Source of the DNA: CAIWHR01 sp963788185
GTDB taxonomy: Bacteria; Pseudomonadota; Gammaproteobacteria; Burkholderiales; Casimicrobiaceae
Direction of reading: 5' to 3'
NCBI GenBank assembly: GCA_963788185.1
Contig: CAWBGE010000012.1
Location: forward strand, 1-64,000
DNA length: 64,000 nt
Part shown: in pieces, positions 56,275-64,000 of the stretch
Layout: every line of letters starts with the position of its first letter
Numbering within the stretch: the first letter of the stretch is position 1
Program-made: the position numbers and the translations under genes
Notes under the pieces: model-generated
Seen by the model: the letters and a program-made list of their open reading frames with translations, nothing else
What the model was told of the DNA's origin: nothing
Database searches by the model: none

Positions 56275-56382
56275 GGGGATCGGCGCCGGGCCGCCCCCAT
56301 GGTAGTGGAGAACGGACGCGCGCCGGCTACGCGGCCGCCCTCACCGGCGCCAGGGCCGAGTGCTTCGCAACGAATCACAGGC

Positions 56383-56407
56383 GCGCGCGTTGTCGTTCGA
56401 CGCGCGC
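56383..56407 (-). terminator. Hairpin downstream of the class I aldolase gene
   Basis: GCGCGCGT and ACGCGCGC form a perfect 8-bp stem with a nine-base loop, 17 bases past the aldolase stop codon. No T-run on either strand; possible Rho-assisted 3' end. Confidence 0.35.
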
Positions 56408-56424
56408 GGGTGCGCGGGCCGCGC

Positions 56425-57486
56425 TCAGGCGACCGTCACCACCGGCGACAGGTAGACGTCCTGGATCGCGTTCAGCAACGTGACGCCGTCGGCCATCGGC
56501 TTCTGGAATGCCTTGCGGCCGGAGATGAGCCCCATTCCCCCGGCGCGCTTGTTGATGACCGCGGTGCGCACCGCATCGGCGAGGTCGTTGTCGCCCGACG
56601 CGCCGCCCGAGTTGATGAGGCCGGACCGCCCCATATAGCAGTTGGCGACCTGGTAGCGCGCGAGGTCGATCGGGTGCTCGCTCGCGAGCTCCGTATACAT
56701 CCGCTTGTCGTTTTTGCCGTACGGGTTTTCCTTGGTGTTGAGCGCCAGGTATCCGCCGTTGTTCTCCGGCAGCTTCTGCTTGATGATGTCCGCCTCGATG
56801 GTGACGCCGAGGTGATTGGCCTGGCCGGTCAGGTCGGCCGATACGTGATAGTCCTTGTCCTTCTTGAAAGCGGGATTGCGCAGGTAGCACCAGAGCACCG
56901 TCGCCATGCCTAGCTCGTGCGCTGCCGCGAAGGCCGCGCTCACCTCGACGATCTGGCGGCCCGATTCCGGCGAGCCGAAGTAGATCGTCGCGCCCACGGC
57001 TACGGCGCCCAGGTCCTTCGCCTGCCTGATGCTGGCGAAGGCGATCTGGTCGAACTTGTTCGGATAGGTCAGGAACTCGTTGTGGTTGAACTTGAGCAGG
57101 AACGGAATCTTGTGCGCGTACCGCCGCGAGCAGGCGCCGAGCACGCCCAGCGTCGAGGCGACCCCATTGCAGCCGCCTTCGATCGCCAGCTTCACGATGT
57201 TCTCGGGATCGAAGTACAGCGGGTTCTTCGCGAAAGACGCGCCGGCACTGTGCTCGATTCCCTGGTCGACCGGGAGAATCGACAGATAGCCGGTGCCGCC
57301 GAGCCGGCCATGCGCGAAGAGCTGCTGCATGCTGCGCATCACCGTCGGTGAGCGGTCGGACGGGGCGAGCACGCGGTCGACGAAGTCGGGGCCGGGCAGG
57401 TGCAGCATTGTCTTGGGAATGCCCTTGCAGACGTGGTTCAGCAGGCCGTCGGTGTCGGCACCGAGCAATGCGGTGATGTCGCTCAT
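56425..57486 (-). CDS. fbaB: Fructose-bisphosphate aldolase, class I (FbaB/DhnA type)
   Basis: 353 residues. Archaeal-type class I aldolase of the DhnA family: SILPVDQGIEHSAGASF, PFLLKFNHNEFLTYP, GATIYFGSPES, YHVSADLTGQANHLGVTIEADIIKQKLPENNGG, and RSGLINSGGASGDNDL near the phosphate-binding end. Cleaves fructose 1,6-bisphosphate by a Schiff-base mechanism. ATG 57486 has a strong GAGAGGAG box upstream. 127 bases after deoC in the same direction. Confidence 0.93.
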   Translation of the reverse strand: MSDITALLGADTDGLLNHVCKGIPKTMLHLPGPDFVDRVLAPSDRSPTVMRSMQQLFAHGRLGGTGYLSILPVDQGIEHSAGASFAKNPLYFDPENIVKLAIEGGCNGVASTLGVLGACSRRYAHKIPFLLKFNHNEFLTYPNKFDQIAFASIRQAKDLGAVAVGATIYFGSPESGRQIVEVSAAFAAAHELGMATVLWCYLRNPAFKKDKDYHVSADLTGQANHLGVTIEADIIKQKLPENNGGYLALNTKENPYGKNDKRMYTELASEHPIDLARYQVANCYMGRSGLINSGGASGDNDLADAVRTAVINKRAGGMGLISGRKAFQKPMADGVTLLNAIQDVYLSPVVTVA

Positions 57487-57613
57487 GATTGAAACTCCTC
57501 TCGCGGGGATTGGAAAAACAGCGTTCATTATCGCGCGCCTGTGCCCCGAATGCTCGGTTCCGGGTTCGCACCGGGTCCAACCGCGGACCCCGACCCTGGC
57601 GGGCGCGCGCGCT

Positions 57614-58294
57614 TCAGGACACCGCGGGCTCGCCCGGCACTGCCGCCAGAATGGCGACGCTGGCCGACGTGCCGATCCGGTTCGCGCCGGCTTCGATCAT
57701 CGCCCGCGCGTCGGCGAGGCTGCGAATCCCGCCGGACGCCTTGACGCCGAGCTGCGGCCCGACCAGCGCGCGCAGCAGGCGCACGTCGTCGATCGTGGCT
57801 CCGCCGGCCGGATGGAATCCGGTCGAGGTCTTGACGAACGCCGCGCCGGCGTCGATGGCAAGGCGGCAGGCGAGCTGCTTTTCCGCGTCGGTGAGAGCCG
57901 CCGTCTCGAGTATCACCTTGACCGGCGCTGCGCCCGCTGCCTTGACGACGGCCGCGATGTCTGCAGCGACCGGCGCCGTTTCGCCGCTCTTCAGCGCGCC
58001 GAAGTTCAGCACCATGTCGATCTCGGCCGCACCATCGGCAACGGCCAGCGCCGCCGCGCGTGCCTTCACTTCGCTGCGCTCGCAGCCGTGCGGAAAACCG
58101 ACGACGCCGACCACGCGCGCGCGGCTTCCCGCGGTCCCGGCGACTGCGCTCCGCACCCACCACGGCTGCACGCAGTAGAAGCCGATTCGCCATTCGCGCA
58201 CGCAGTCCGCGCCTGCCGCGATGTCCGCAGCAGTCGCCTCCGGCTTCAGCACCGAGTGGTCGAGGAGCAGCGCAAGCTGGTTGCGATCGATCAT
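57614..58294 (-). CDS. deoC: Deoxyribose-phosphate aldolase
   Basis: 226 residues, TIM barrel. Schiff-base Lys155 in FVKTSTGF, catalytic Asp93 (EIDMVLN) and Lys185 in VKASGGIRS; opening LLDHSVLKPEAT is typical. Splits 2-deoxyribose 5-phosphate into glyceraldehyde 3-phosphate and acetaldehyde. Its start overlaps the previous gene's stop by four bases, tying it to the ABC-transporter unit. No deoA/deoB/deoD nearby. Confidence 0.95.
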   Translation of the reverse strand: MIDRNQLALLLDHSVLKPEATAADIAAGADCVREWRIGFYCVQPWWVRSAVAGTAGSRARVVGVVGFPHGCERSEVKARAAALAVADGAAEIDMVLNFGALKSGETAPVAADIAAVVKAAGAAPVKVILETAALTDAEKQLACRLAIDAGAAFVKTSTGFHPAGGATIDDVRLLRALVGPQLGVKASGGIRSLADARAMIEAGANRIGTSASVAILAAVPGEPAVS

Positions 58295-58836
58295 GGTTTG
58301 TCCCCCGCGGCGCCGCGGACGCGCGCGATTCGTTCGTCGAGATAGCGGTCGAGCGCGGCGTCGGTCGCGAACTCGGGTGTCGTGTCCGGCAAGCCGAGAA
58401 AAAAGACGATGACCCGGGGCGCCTCCGCGATGCTCCCTGTCCCGTAGAAGCGCAGTTCGGTGCTCGGAAAATCGGCGAAGTGGCTGCGCGGTATCGCCAG
58501 GTCGGCGAGCGCTGCCGTCGCCGCCGGCGCGAGCACGCTGCGCTCGGCCTTCGTGAACGGATCGCGCCCCGTCACCGCGACACGCGCGTAGCGTCCCGGG
58601 TCGGCGACGACGCGCAACTTCACCCGGGTCGTCGCCTCGTCGGTGCCGCGCCGCACGCCCCAGGCAAGCGCGATCCCCGGCTCCGCGTACGCATCCGACG
58701 AGCCGTGCACCTCGCGCACCGGGTCGGCAGCGGCGGCGGGCAGCGCCAACAAGGCGCACAGCGCCGCGACCGCCACGGTCCTGCGAGCCAACGGGTCGCC
58801 CGGTCTCGGTGGATACCCTTCGCGCTTCGCGCTCAT
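58291..58836 (-). CDS. Exported hypothetical protein
   Basis: 181 residues. A basic N-terminus and hydrophobic segment (about 19-37, ending PAAAA) form a signal peptide. The mature part has alternating strands (AWGVRRGTDEATTRVKLRVVAD, LRFYGTGSIAEAPRVIVFFLGLPD), predicted mostly beta. No family recognised. It overlaps the ATPase gene upstream and deoC downstream by four bases each, so it is an integral member of this operon and possibly a periplasmic accessory of the importer. Confidence 0.7.
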   Translation of the reverse strand: MSAKREGYPPRPGDPLARRTVAVAALCALLALPAAAADPVREVHGSSDAYAEPGIALAWGVRRGTDEATTRVKLRVVADPGRYARVAVTGRDPFTKAERSVLAPAATAALADLAIPRSHFADFPSTELRFYGTGSIAEAPRVIVFFLGLPDTTPEFATDAALDRYLDERIARVRGAAGDKP

Positions 58837-59942
58837 GACCCCCCCGCTTCGGCCGGCGGCAGCACCGTCAGCGCGTTCTGCGGCAGGCGCAGCCCGACGA
58901 TCGTTCCTTCGGCGAGCAACTCGGTCGGCCCTGCGTTGTAGCGGACCGCATGCAGGGTCTCGCCCGCACAGCGCAGCTGGACCTCGGTCTTCTCGCCCAG
59001 GAAAGTGCTCGCAACGACGGTCGCGGGCAGCGCACCGGCGGCGCCTTCGGCGCCAATCTCGACCGCTTCGGGACGGATCATCAGCTGCACCGTCGCGCCG
59101 TTCGCCAGCCCCGGCGGCAGCGCGCGCGCGACAAACGTGCTGCCGAGCGCGGCGATCGTCGGACCGTCGGCGGCGGTTGCGACGACGCGGCCGGGAATCG
59201 AGTTCACACGGCCGATGAACTTGGCGACAAAATCCGTCGCCGGTCGATGGTAGAGATCCAGTGCGCCGCCTTCCTGCACCACGCTGCCCTGGTTCATCAC
59301 CGCGATCCGGTCCGACACCGCCATCGCCTCCTCCTGGTCGTGCGTGACGTACACGGTGGTGATCGCCAGCCGCCGCTGCAGCGCGCGGATCTCGTGGCGC
59401 ATCTGGATGCGCAGCTTGGCGTCGAGATTCGACAACGGCTCGTCGAACAACAGCACGCGCGGCCGGATGACGATCGCGCGTGCGAGCGCCACGCGCTGCT
59501 GCTCGCCTCCGGAGAGCTGCCCCGAGAACTGCTGCTCGTAACCGGCCAGGCCAACGAGTTCCAGCACGTCGCCTACGGCCCTGGCGATCGCGGCCTCCGG
59601 CTCGCCGCGGACGCGCAGGCCGTAGGCGACGTTCTCGAAAATCGACAGGTGCGGAAAGAGCGCGTAATTCTGGAACACGAAGCCGATGTTGCGCCGGTTC
59701 GCGGCCAGACCGGTGACGTCCTGATCGCCGAAGTACACGCGGCCGGCATCCGGCATCTCGAAGCCGGCGATGATCCGCAGCGTCGTCGTCTTGCCGCAGC
59801 CGGAAGGCCCGAGCAGCGTCAGGAACTCACCGGGCCTGACGTCGAGCGCGACGTCGCGCGCGGCGTAGATCTCCCCCTTCACGCGATGCGCGTACCGCTT
59901 GGAGATGCCGGCGACGCGCACGCCGATGGTGTCCGTGGTCAC
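58833..59942 (-). CDS. ABC importer ATP-binding protein (FbpC/PotA type)
   Basis: 369 residues from GTG. Walker A GPSGCGKTT (45-53), Q-loop FVFQNYALFPHL, signature LSGGEQQR, Walker B VLLFDEPLSNLD, switch THDQEE, then a C-terminal TOBE domain (about 245-360). The GxxVxxxxYxxxxA opening and TOBE place it in the iron/spermidine/thiamine/sugar-phosphate (FbpC-PotA) group. It starts two bases after the permease stop. Confidence 0.94.
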   Translation of the reverse strand: MTTDTIGVRVAGISKRYAHRVKGEIYAARDVALDVRPGEFLTLLGPSGCGKTTTLRIIAGFEMPDAGRVYFGDQDVTGLAANRRNIGFVFQNYALFPHLSIFENVAYGLRVRGEPEAAIARAVGDVLELVGLAGYEQQFSGQLSGGEQQRVALARAIVIRPRVLLFDEPLSNLDAKLRIQMRHEIRALQRRLAITTVYVTHDQEEAMAVSDRIAVMNQGSVVQEGGALDLYHRPATDFVAKFIGRVNSIPGRVVATAADGPTIAALGSTFVARALPPGLANGATVQLMIRPEAVEIGAEGAAGALPATVVASTFLGEKTEVQLRCAGETLHAVRYNAGPTELLAEGTIVGLRLPQNALTVLPPAEAGGS

Positions 59943-59944
59943 GC

Positions 59945-61651
59945 CTAACCTCCGAGCATGCTGGTGACTGACGCCGCGCCCGGCGCCTTGAAATAGCGCA
60001 GCGCGCGCCCGATCAATCCGATGACGATGAAGACGATCACACAGACCAGCACCGAGAACGCCGCCGCCGGCCCGAGCGAGAGTTCGGTGATGTTCTCGAG
60101 GATCTTGACGGTGATCAGCGTCCAGGACATCGACACCAGGAAGATCGTCGCGCTGATCGCTGTCATCGAGCGGATGAACACCACCCCCAGGCCGGCGAAA
60201 AACGCCGGCACGATCAGCGGCAAGGTGATGCGGCGGAAGGTCGTGCCGCTGCCCGCGCCCAAGCCCTGCGACGCTTCCTCCAGGCTCTTGTCGATCTGCG
60301 ACAGCAGCGCCACCGTCGCCCGGATGCCGGTGGGGCCATAGCGGAAAATGTAGCAGGCGACGATGATCAGCGCGGTGCCGGTCAGTTCGATCGGCGGATC
60401 GTTGAAGGCGATGAGGTAGGCGATGCCGACTATGGTTCCCGGCAGCGCGTAGTTGATCATCGACGTGAGTTCCATCGTGCGGCGACCGATGAACTGCTTC
60501 TTGGTGACGAGGTAGCCGAGCAGGACGCCATAGAGCCCGCCCAGCGGCATCGCGAAGCCGGCAATCACCAGCGTATCGCGTATCGCCTTCAGGCCCTCGG
60601 TAAAGATCACCTTGTAGTGCTGCCAGGTGAACGCATGATTGGCGCCCAGCGCCACCACGAGCGACGCATAGACGAGCAGCACGTAGAAATAGGCGATCGA
60701 CAGCGCGATCACCAGGCACGCGAGGAGCAGCGCGTTGCGCACGCCGCGCGACACGCTGTCGAACGGCGCCTGGCCCGCGCCCTTGCCGGTGATCGTCACG
60801 TAGAAGCGGCGGCTCACCCAGTAGCGCTGCAGCAGGAAGACGATCAGCGCCGGAACCAGCAGCACGAACGACAGCGCCGCGCCGCCGCGCAGGTCGAACA
60901 TGCCGGTGATCTGCAGGAACGCCTGCGTCGGCAGCACCGGAAACTGGTTGCCGGCGAGGATCAGCGGCGTCGCGAAATCCGCCAGCGACGCCGCGAACAG
61001 CAGCAGGAACGCGTTGGCGAGGCCGGGAATCGTCAACGGCAGCGTCACGGTGCGGAACACGCGCCAGCGCGAGGCCCCCAACGACAGCGCCATGCCCTCG
61101 ATGTTGGAATCGATGCCGGCGAGGATCGGCCGCAGCGTGAGATACGCGATCGGGAAATAGGTGATCACCTCGGAGAAGAGCGTGCTCGACAAGCCGTAGA
61201 CGGTCGCCGTCTTGAGGCCCAGCAGGTCGTAGGTGATGAGCCCGCGCGGCCCGAACGAAAAGATCATCGCGATCGCCGTCGTGAACGGCGGCGACACCAG
61301 CGGCAGCAATACGCTCGCGTCCATCGCCCCCAGCATCCAGCGCCGCAGGCGGCCGCGCGACGCGGTGAACGCGAACATGAAGCCCAGCACCGTGCCGGCG
61401 AGTCCGACCAGCGTCGCCAGCAGCAGGCTGTTCCAGAAGGCGCGGATCTGGTGCCGGTCGGTGAGGATGGTCGCGAGTCCCTCGACCGAGAACTGCCCCT
61501 GGTCGGTCAGCATCCGAACGAACAGCATCGCCAGCGGGTAGACGACGAACAGCGCCAGCAGCGCCCACAGCATGAACGCCGCAACGGCGACGACGGGGTC
61601 GCGATGCGCGCCCGGCGCGCGCAGCGCCGGGGTGCCGGCCAGGTCAGCCAC
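59945..61651 (-). CDS. ABC importer permease, fused two-domain FbpB type
   Basis: 568 residues from GTG. Two consecutive MetI-type membrane domains of about 270 residues, each with an EAA-like coupling loop (ALSLGASRWRVFRTVTLPLTIPG and ASQGLGAGSGTTFRRITLPLIVP). About 12 transmembrane helices. This fused form is typical of the ferric iron (SfuB/FbpB) and hexose-phosphate (AfuB) importers. 12 bases after the binding-protein gene. Confidence 0.94.
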   Translation of the reverse strand: MADLAGTPALRAPGAHRDPVVAVAAFMLWALLALFVVYPLAMLFVRMLTDQGQFSVEGLATILTDRHQIRAFWNSLLLATLVGLAGTVLGFMFAFTASRGRLRRWMLGAMDASVLLPLVSPPFTTAIAMIFSFGPRGLITYDLLGLKTATVYGLSSTLFSEVITYFPIAYLTLRPILAGIDSNIEGMALSLGASRWRVFRTVTLPLTIPGLANAFLLLFAASLADFATPLILAGNQFPVLPTQAFLQITGMFDLRGGAALSFVLLVPALIVFLLQRYWVSRRFYVTITGKGAGQAPFDSVSRGVRNALLLACLVIALSIAYFYVLLVYASLVVALGANHAFTWQHYKVIFTEGLKAIRDTLVIAGFAMPLGGLYGVLLGYLVTKKQFIGRRTMELTSMINYALPGTIVGIAYLIAFNDPPIELTGTALIIVACYIFRYGPTGIRATVALLSQIDKSLEEASQGLGAGSGTTFRRITLPLIVPAFFAGLGVVFIRSMTAISATIFLVSMSWTLITVKILENITELSLGPAAAFSVLVCVIVFIVIGLIGRALRYFKAPGAASVTSMLGG

Positions 61652-61663
61652 GATGGACCGCGA

Positions 61664-62707
61664 TTACGGGTTCAGCACCTCGGCGATCCAGCGTTCGACG
61701 ATGCGCTTGCGGTTGGCGCCCGCGTAGTCGGCATCGATGGGGAAGATCTTCGTGCCCTTGAGCACTTCGCCGAGGCTCGGGTCGAGCTGCACGTCCGGAT
61801 GCGCGGGCACGAAGTTGATCTTGTATTTCGCGAACTGGTTCTGCATCGCAGGCGAACTCGCCCAGTCGATGAGCTTCTTGCCCGCGGCGGGATTCTTCGC
61901 GCCCTTGATCAGCGCGATCGCCTCGGCGGCGGTGCCGATGCCTTCCTTCGGGAAGCTGATCGCCACGTCGTAGCCCTTGGCCTTGGTGTCGAGCGCATCG
62001 ACGATGAAGAAGATGCCCGCGCCCGCCTGTCCAAGACCGACCGGCAGCGTGCCGCCGCCGCCGCTCTTGGTGTAGAGCTGCACGTTCGGGCGCAGCTTCT
62101 TCATGTAGTCGAAGGCCTTGTTCTCGTCGCGGCCGTTGACCTCGATGATCGAAAAGATCCGCGTAACCGCGGTGCCCGAGGTGCGTGCATCGGCCATCTG
62201 CAGCATATTCTTGTACGCGGGCGCAAGGAGGTCGTTCCACGATGCCGGTGGCTGCAATTTGTTTTCCGCCAGGAACTTGTTGTTGGACATGAACACCAGC
62301 GGGTCGTCGGCGATCGCCACCCATTGGCCATCCGGATGCCGGAAGCGTGCCGGCAGGCGGGCGAAGCTGGGCGGCTTGTAGGCCTCGAATACGCCTTCGG
62401 CGATGCCGGCCGCGTGGGTTTCGACCGGGCCGCCGAACAGCACGTCGACGCGCGGATTGTTCTTTTCGGCGATGACGCGGGCAAGCGCCTCGCCGGAGGA
62501 GAAGCGAACGAAATTGACCTTGATGCCCGACGCTTTCTCGAACTCCTCGAACATCGGCCGAGCCCAGTTCTCGGGCCAGATCGAGTAGACGTTGAGCGTC
62601 TCGGCGGCCAGGGCAGGTACGGCGGCGAGAAGCCCCCCAACGCCAAGGGTTGCGGCCGCGACGAAGCGCGCGGCGTGGGACAGCCAGCGTGAAATTGACG
62701 TCATCAT
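61664..62707 (-). CDS. ABC importer substrate-binding protein (FbpA/AfuA type)
   Basis: 347 residues. Signal peptide (about 1-34, ending PALAAE), then a family-1-like periplasmic binding fold: LNVYSIWPENWARPMFEEFEKASGI, VDVLFGGPVETHAAGIAEG, TSGTAVTRIFSIIEVNGRD and the C-terminal FPIDADYAGANRKRIVERWI. The double Tyr typical of iron-binding FbpA is not evident. With the fused permease and neighbouring sugar-phosphate aldolases, a hexose- or deoxyribose-phosphate ligand (AfuA-like) is as likely as iron. The start at 62707 has CGGAG upstream. Confidence 0.88.
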   Translation of the reverse strand: MMTSISRWLSHAARFVAAATLGVGGLLAAVPALAAETLNVYSIWPENWARPMFEEFEKASGIKVNFVRFSSGEALARVIAEKNNPRVDVLFGGPVETHAAGIAEGVFEAYKPPSFARLPARFRHPDGQWVAIADDPLVFMSNNKFLAENKLQPPASWNDLLAPAYKNMLQMADARTSGTAVTRIFSIIEVNGRDENKAFDYMKKLRPNVQLYTKSGGGGTLPVGLGQAGAGIFFIVDALDTKAKGYDVAISFPKEGIGTAAEAIALIKGAKNPAAGKKLIDWASSPAMQNQFAKYKINFVPAHPDVQLDPSLGEVLKGTKIFPIDADYAGANRKRIVERWIAEVLNP

Positions 62708-62832
62708 GGACTCCGGAGTGGACATTCGGCTGCGTGCCCCGGTCGGGGCCGCAGTCTTGGATAGCGACACGGTTCGACGGTACTCCGGTGTCGCCGCAGG
62801 CGTCAAATCTTGCCTCGCCGGTTCGATGCGCT

Positions 62833-63732
62833 TCACAGCGTCACTCCCTTGTGCGACAGGATTTCATAGGACAGGTCCGGGTTGACGTGAATGGTCCCGC
62901 GGCGATGCGCCCAGCAACCCACGGACACGCCCACATTCATGGTCGATGGATGTCGCGCCGAGGACTCCACGTGCACGCCCATCACCGACGAACTGCCGTT
63001 GCGTCCTTGCGGGCCGATGCCGAGGTCGTTCAGACCCTTTTCGATTGCCAATTCCATTGCCGCTACGCGAGGGTCCGGGTGGCGGGTGCCGATGGGACGC
63101 AGGACTGCGCGCCTGGACAGCATGCTGGCGGTGTCGACCGACGTCGACACGCCGATCCCCACCAGCAGCGGCGGGCAGGCATCCACGCGGTGCGCGGTGA
63201 TGACGTCGAAAACGAACCGCACCACGTCCTCGTAGCCGGCAGCGGGCATCAGCACCTTGGCAGCGCCGGGCAGCGTGCAGCCCCCTCCCGCCAGGTACAC
63301 GTCGATCGTGCAGGTGTCGCCGTCGGGAACGATCTCCCACTCGATCCACGGCACGCCGCGGCCGGTGCTGTCGCCGGTGTACTTCTCGGCGCAGGTCTCG
63401 ACCGCGTTGTGGTTTGGCGGCGCGTCGCCCGCGGCCAGCCGCACGGCGTTGCCGAGGATCTCCTTCAACTCGCCCAGCAACGGGAACTGCGCGCCGGCAC
63501 GGACGAAGAACTGGATGACGCCGGTGTCCTGGCAACAGGGGCGATTCAGCCTGTCCGCGGTCTCGCGACTTTCGAACATCGCGTCGTAGACGACCTTTGC
63601 GAGCGGCTCGACCTCGCGTGCCCGCAATTCGGTCAACTTGTCCAGCACGTCCTGCGGCAGGCGCTTGCCGATGTATCCGGTGAAGCGCGCCATGAGATCG
63701 GTCAGCGACCGAACTGCCTCTTGCTTGTCCAT
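62833..63732 (-). CDS. ttdA: L(+)-tartrate dehydratase alpha subunit-like (class I fumarase N-domain)
   Basis: 299 residues. Fe-S Cys candidates: Cys66/67 in NRPCCQDTGVIQFFV, Cys152 in AGGGCTLPG, and Cys in VGCWAHRRGTI near the C-terminus, with LRPIGTRHPDP and SSSVMGVHVESSARHPST. Pattern and length match TtdA closely; a split class I fumarase alpha subunit is the alternative. The beta subunit is not downstream (the ABC importer is), so the partner must lie elsewhere. ATG 63732 has AGGAG eight bases upstream. Confidence 0.85.
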   Translation of the reverse strand: MDKQEAVRSLTDLMARFTGYIGKRLPQDVLDKLTELRAREVEPLAKVVYDAMFESRETADRLNRPCCQDTGVIQFFVRAGAQFPLLGELKEILGNAVRLAAGDAPPNHNAVETCAEKYTGDSTGRGVPWIEWEIVPDGDTCTIDVYLAGGGCTLPGAAKVLMPAAGYEDVVRFVFDVITAHRVDACPPLLVGIGVSTSVDTASMLSRRAVLRPIGTRHPDPRVAAMELAIEKGLNDLGIGPQGRNGSSSVMGVHVESSARHPSTMNVGVSVGCWAHRRGTIHVNPDLSYEILSHKGVTL

Positions 63733-63794
63733 GCGCAAGCTCCTCCCACGAGGCGTTGCCCGTGGAGGCAGCCTCGACGAAAAGCCCCGGGAAA

Positions 63795-63824
63795 GCCCGC
63801 GCTCGCGTTTCGGCGACCGCGGGC
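63795..63824 (-). terminator. Hairpin terminator after the DASS transporter gene
   Basis: GCCCGCG (63795-63801) and CGCGGGC (63818-63824) plus inner TCGC/GCGA pairs make an 11-bp stem with one mismatch. Read on the minus strand it follows the transporter stop by 10 bases and is followed by TTTCCCGGGGCTTTT, a broken T-run. Probably ends transporter transcripts, so ttdA may have its own promoter in the 60 bases before its start. Confidence 0.5.
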
Positions 63825-63834
63825 CTGTACGCCG

Positions 63835-64000
63835 TCAGCGATACATCATCGACAGGTACGGATAGCCGATGGCGAGATAGACGACGATGAAGATCACGCC
63901 AAACACGGTGCCGAGCAGCCAGTATTCCTTGCGGCTGATGTACCCCGAACCGTAGTAGATCGGCGAAGGCCCCGTCGCGTACGGCGTCAGGATGCCCATG
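63835..64000 (-). CDS. DASS-family anion transporter, C-terminal part (cut by window edge)
   Basis: The last 54-55 residues of a membrane protein whose 5' part lies beyond position 64000. The translation contains TPYATGPSPIYYGSGYISRKEYWLLG and a final hydrophobic helix with LAIGYPYLSMMYR, the C-terminal signature of DASS/CitT/TtdT dicarboxylate transporters (PYATGPSPIYFGxGY). In E. coli TtdT imports tartrate in exchange for succinate; next to a ttdA-like gene, tartrate or a related hydroxy-acid is the likely substrate. Confidence 0.85.
   Translation of the reverse strand, partial: MGILTPYATGPSPIYYGSGYISRKEYWLLGTVFGVIFIVVYLAIGYPYLSMMYR

Noticed and set aside
60617..62692. 691-codon plus-strand frame across the ABC permease and binding-protein genes
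   Set aside because: Arg/Glu/Asp-rich antisense translation with no motif; the minus-strand genes are clear transporter components.

Overview
The window is about 64 kb of GC-rich, densely coded bacterial chromosome. The best match is a betaproteobacterium of the Burkholderiales/Rhodocyclales type. The evidence is gene order and family content rather than any marker rRNA: mreBCD-mrdA-rodA divergent from gatCAB; gshB followed by EIIA-Man, HPr and enzyme I of a regulatory PTS; metX-metW; tolB-pal-cpoB-mutY; an FmdB zinc ribbon; a coiled-coil HTH protein of a betaproteobacterial type; and several small betaproteobacterial proteins. No rRNA, CRISPR array, insertion sequence or prophage was found. 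There is one tRNA, tRNA-Lys(TTT).

Layout. 0-2.2 kb: loosely packed (FmdB, HTH protein, YccF, and the stub of a gamma-glutamylcyclotransferase gene cut off at its N-terminus). 2.2-9.5 kb: an accessory-looking block. An FmdE-like gene and two tandem DUF6448-type genes run leftward. A TetR regulator and an HlyD/FtsX-type ABC exporter run rightward from a shared control region that holds an inverted repeat. NnrS closes the block. 9.5-10.2 kb: sparse DNA next to tRNA-Lys. 10.3-16.1 kb: DUF1178, mutY, cpoB, pal, tolB and rlpA (base excision repair and the Tol-Pal/septal envelope system). 16.2-25.8 kb: small metabolic and unknown genes, carbonic anhydrase, an MgtA-type P-ATPase, an HNH protein and two unlisted microproteins.

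25.9-39.3 kb: a FabH-like synthase, the cell-shape operon (mreB to rodA), divergent gatCAB, DUF456, EttA and a DUF4124 protein. 39.3-46 kb: pyrE, exodeoxyribonuclease III, a YheS-type ABC-F protein, a methyltransferase, AmpG and a stand-alone EAL protein. 46-53.6 kb: metW/metX, two copies of an 85-bp intergenic repeat, ptsI-ptsH-EIIA, gshB, and prfC behind an unusual leader. 53.6-56.3 kb: three low-complexity envelope proteins. 56.4-64 kb: class I fructose-bisphosphate aldolase, deoC, and a binding-protein ABC importer translationally coupled to deoC, then a TtdA-like tartrate dehydratase alpha subunit and the C-terminal end of a DASS carboxylate transporter cut by the window edge.

The most novel-looking part is 2.1-9.5 kb. 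A tandem segmental duplication has fused the tail of the FmdE-like gene to a second DUF6448 gene, and the whole unit appears to be co-regulated with an exporter by one TetR protein. Other points worth attention are the prfC leader (promoter-like box, intrinsic terminator, then a hairpin between Shine-Dalgarno and ATG), the sugar-phosphate context of the 'iron-type' ABC importer, and the Cys-rich microprotein at 25.6 kb.
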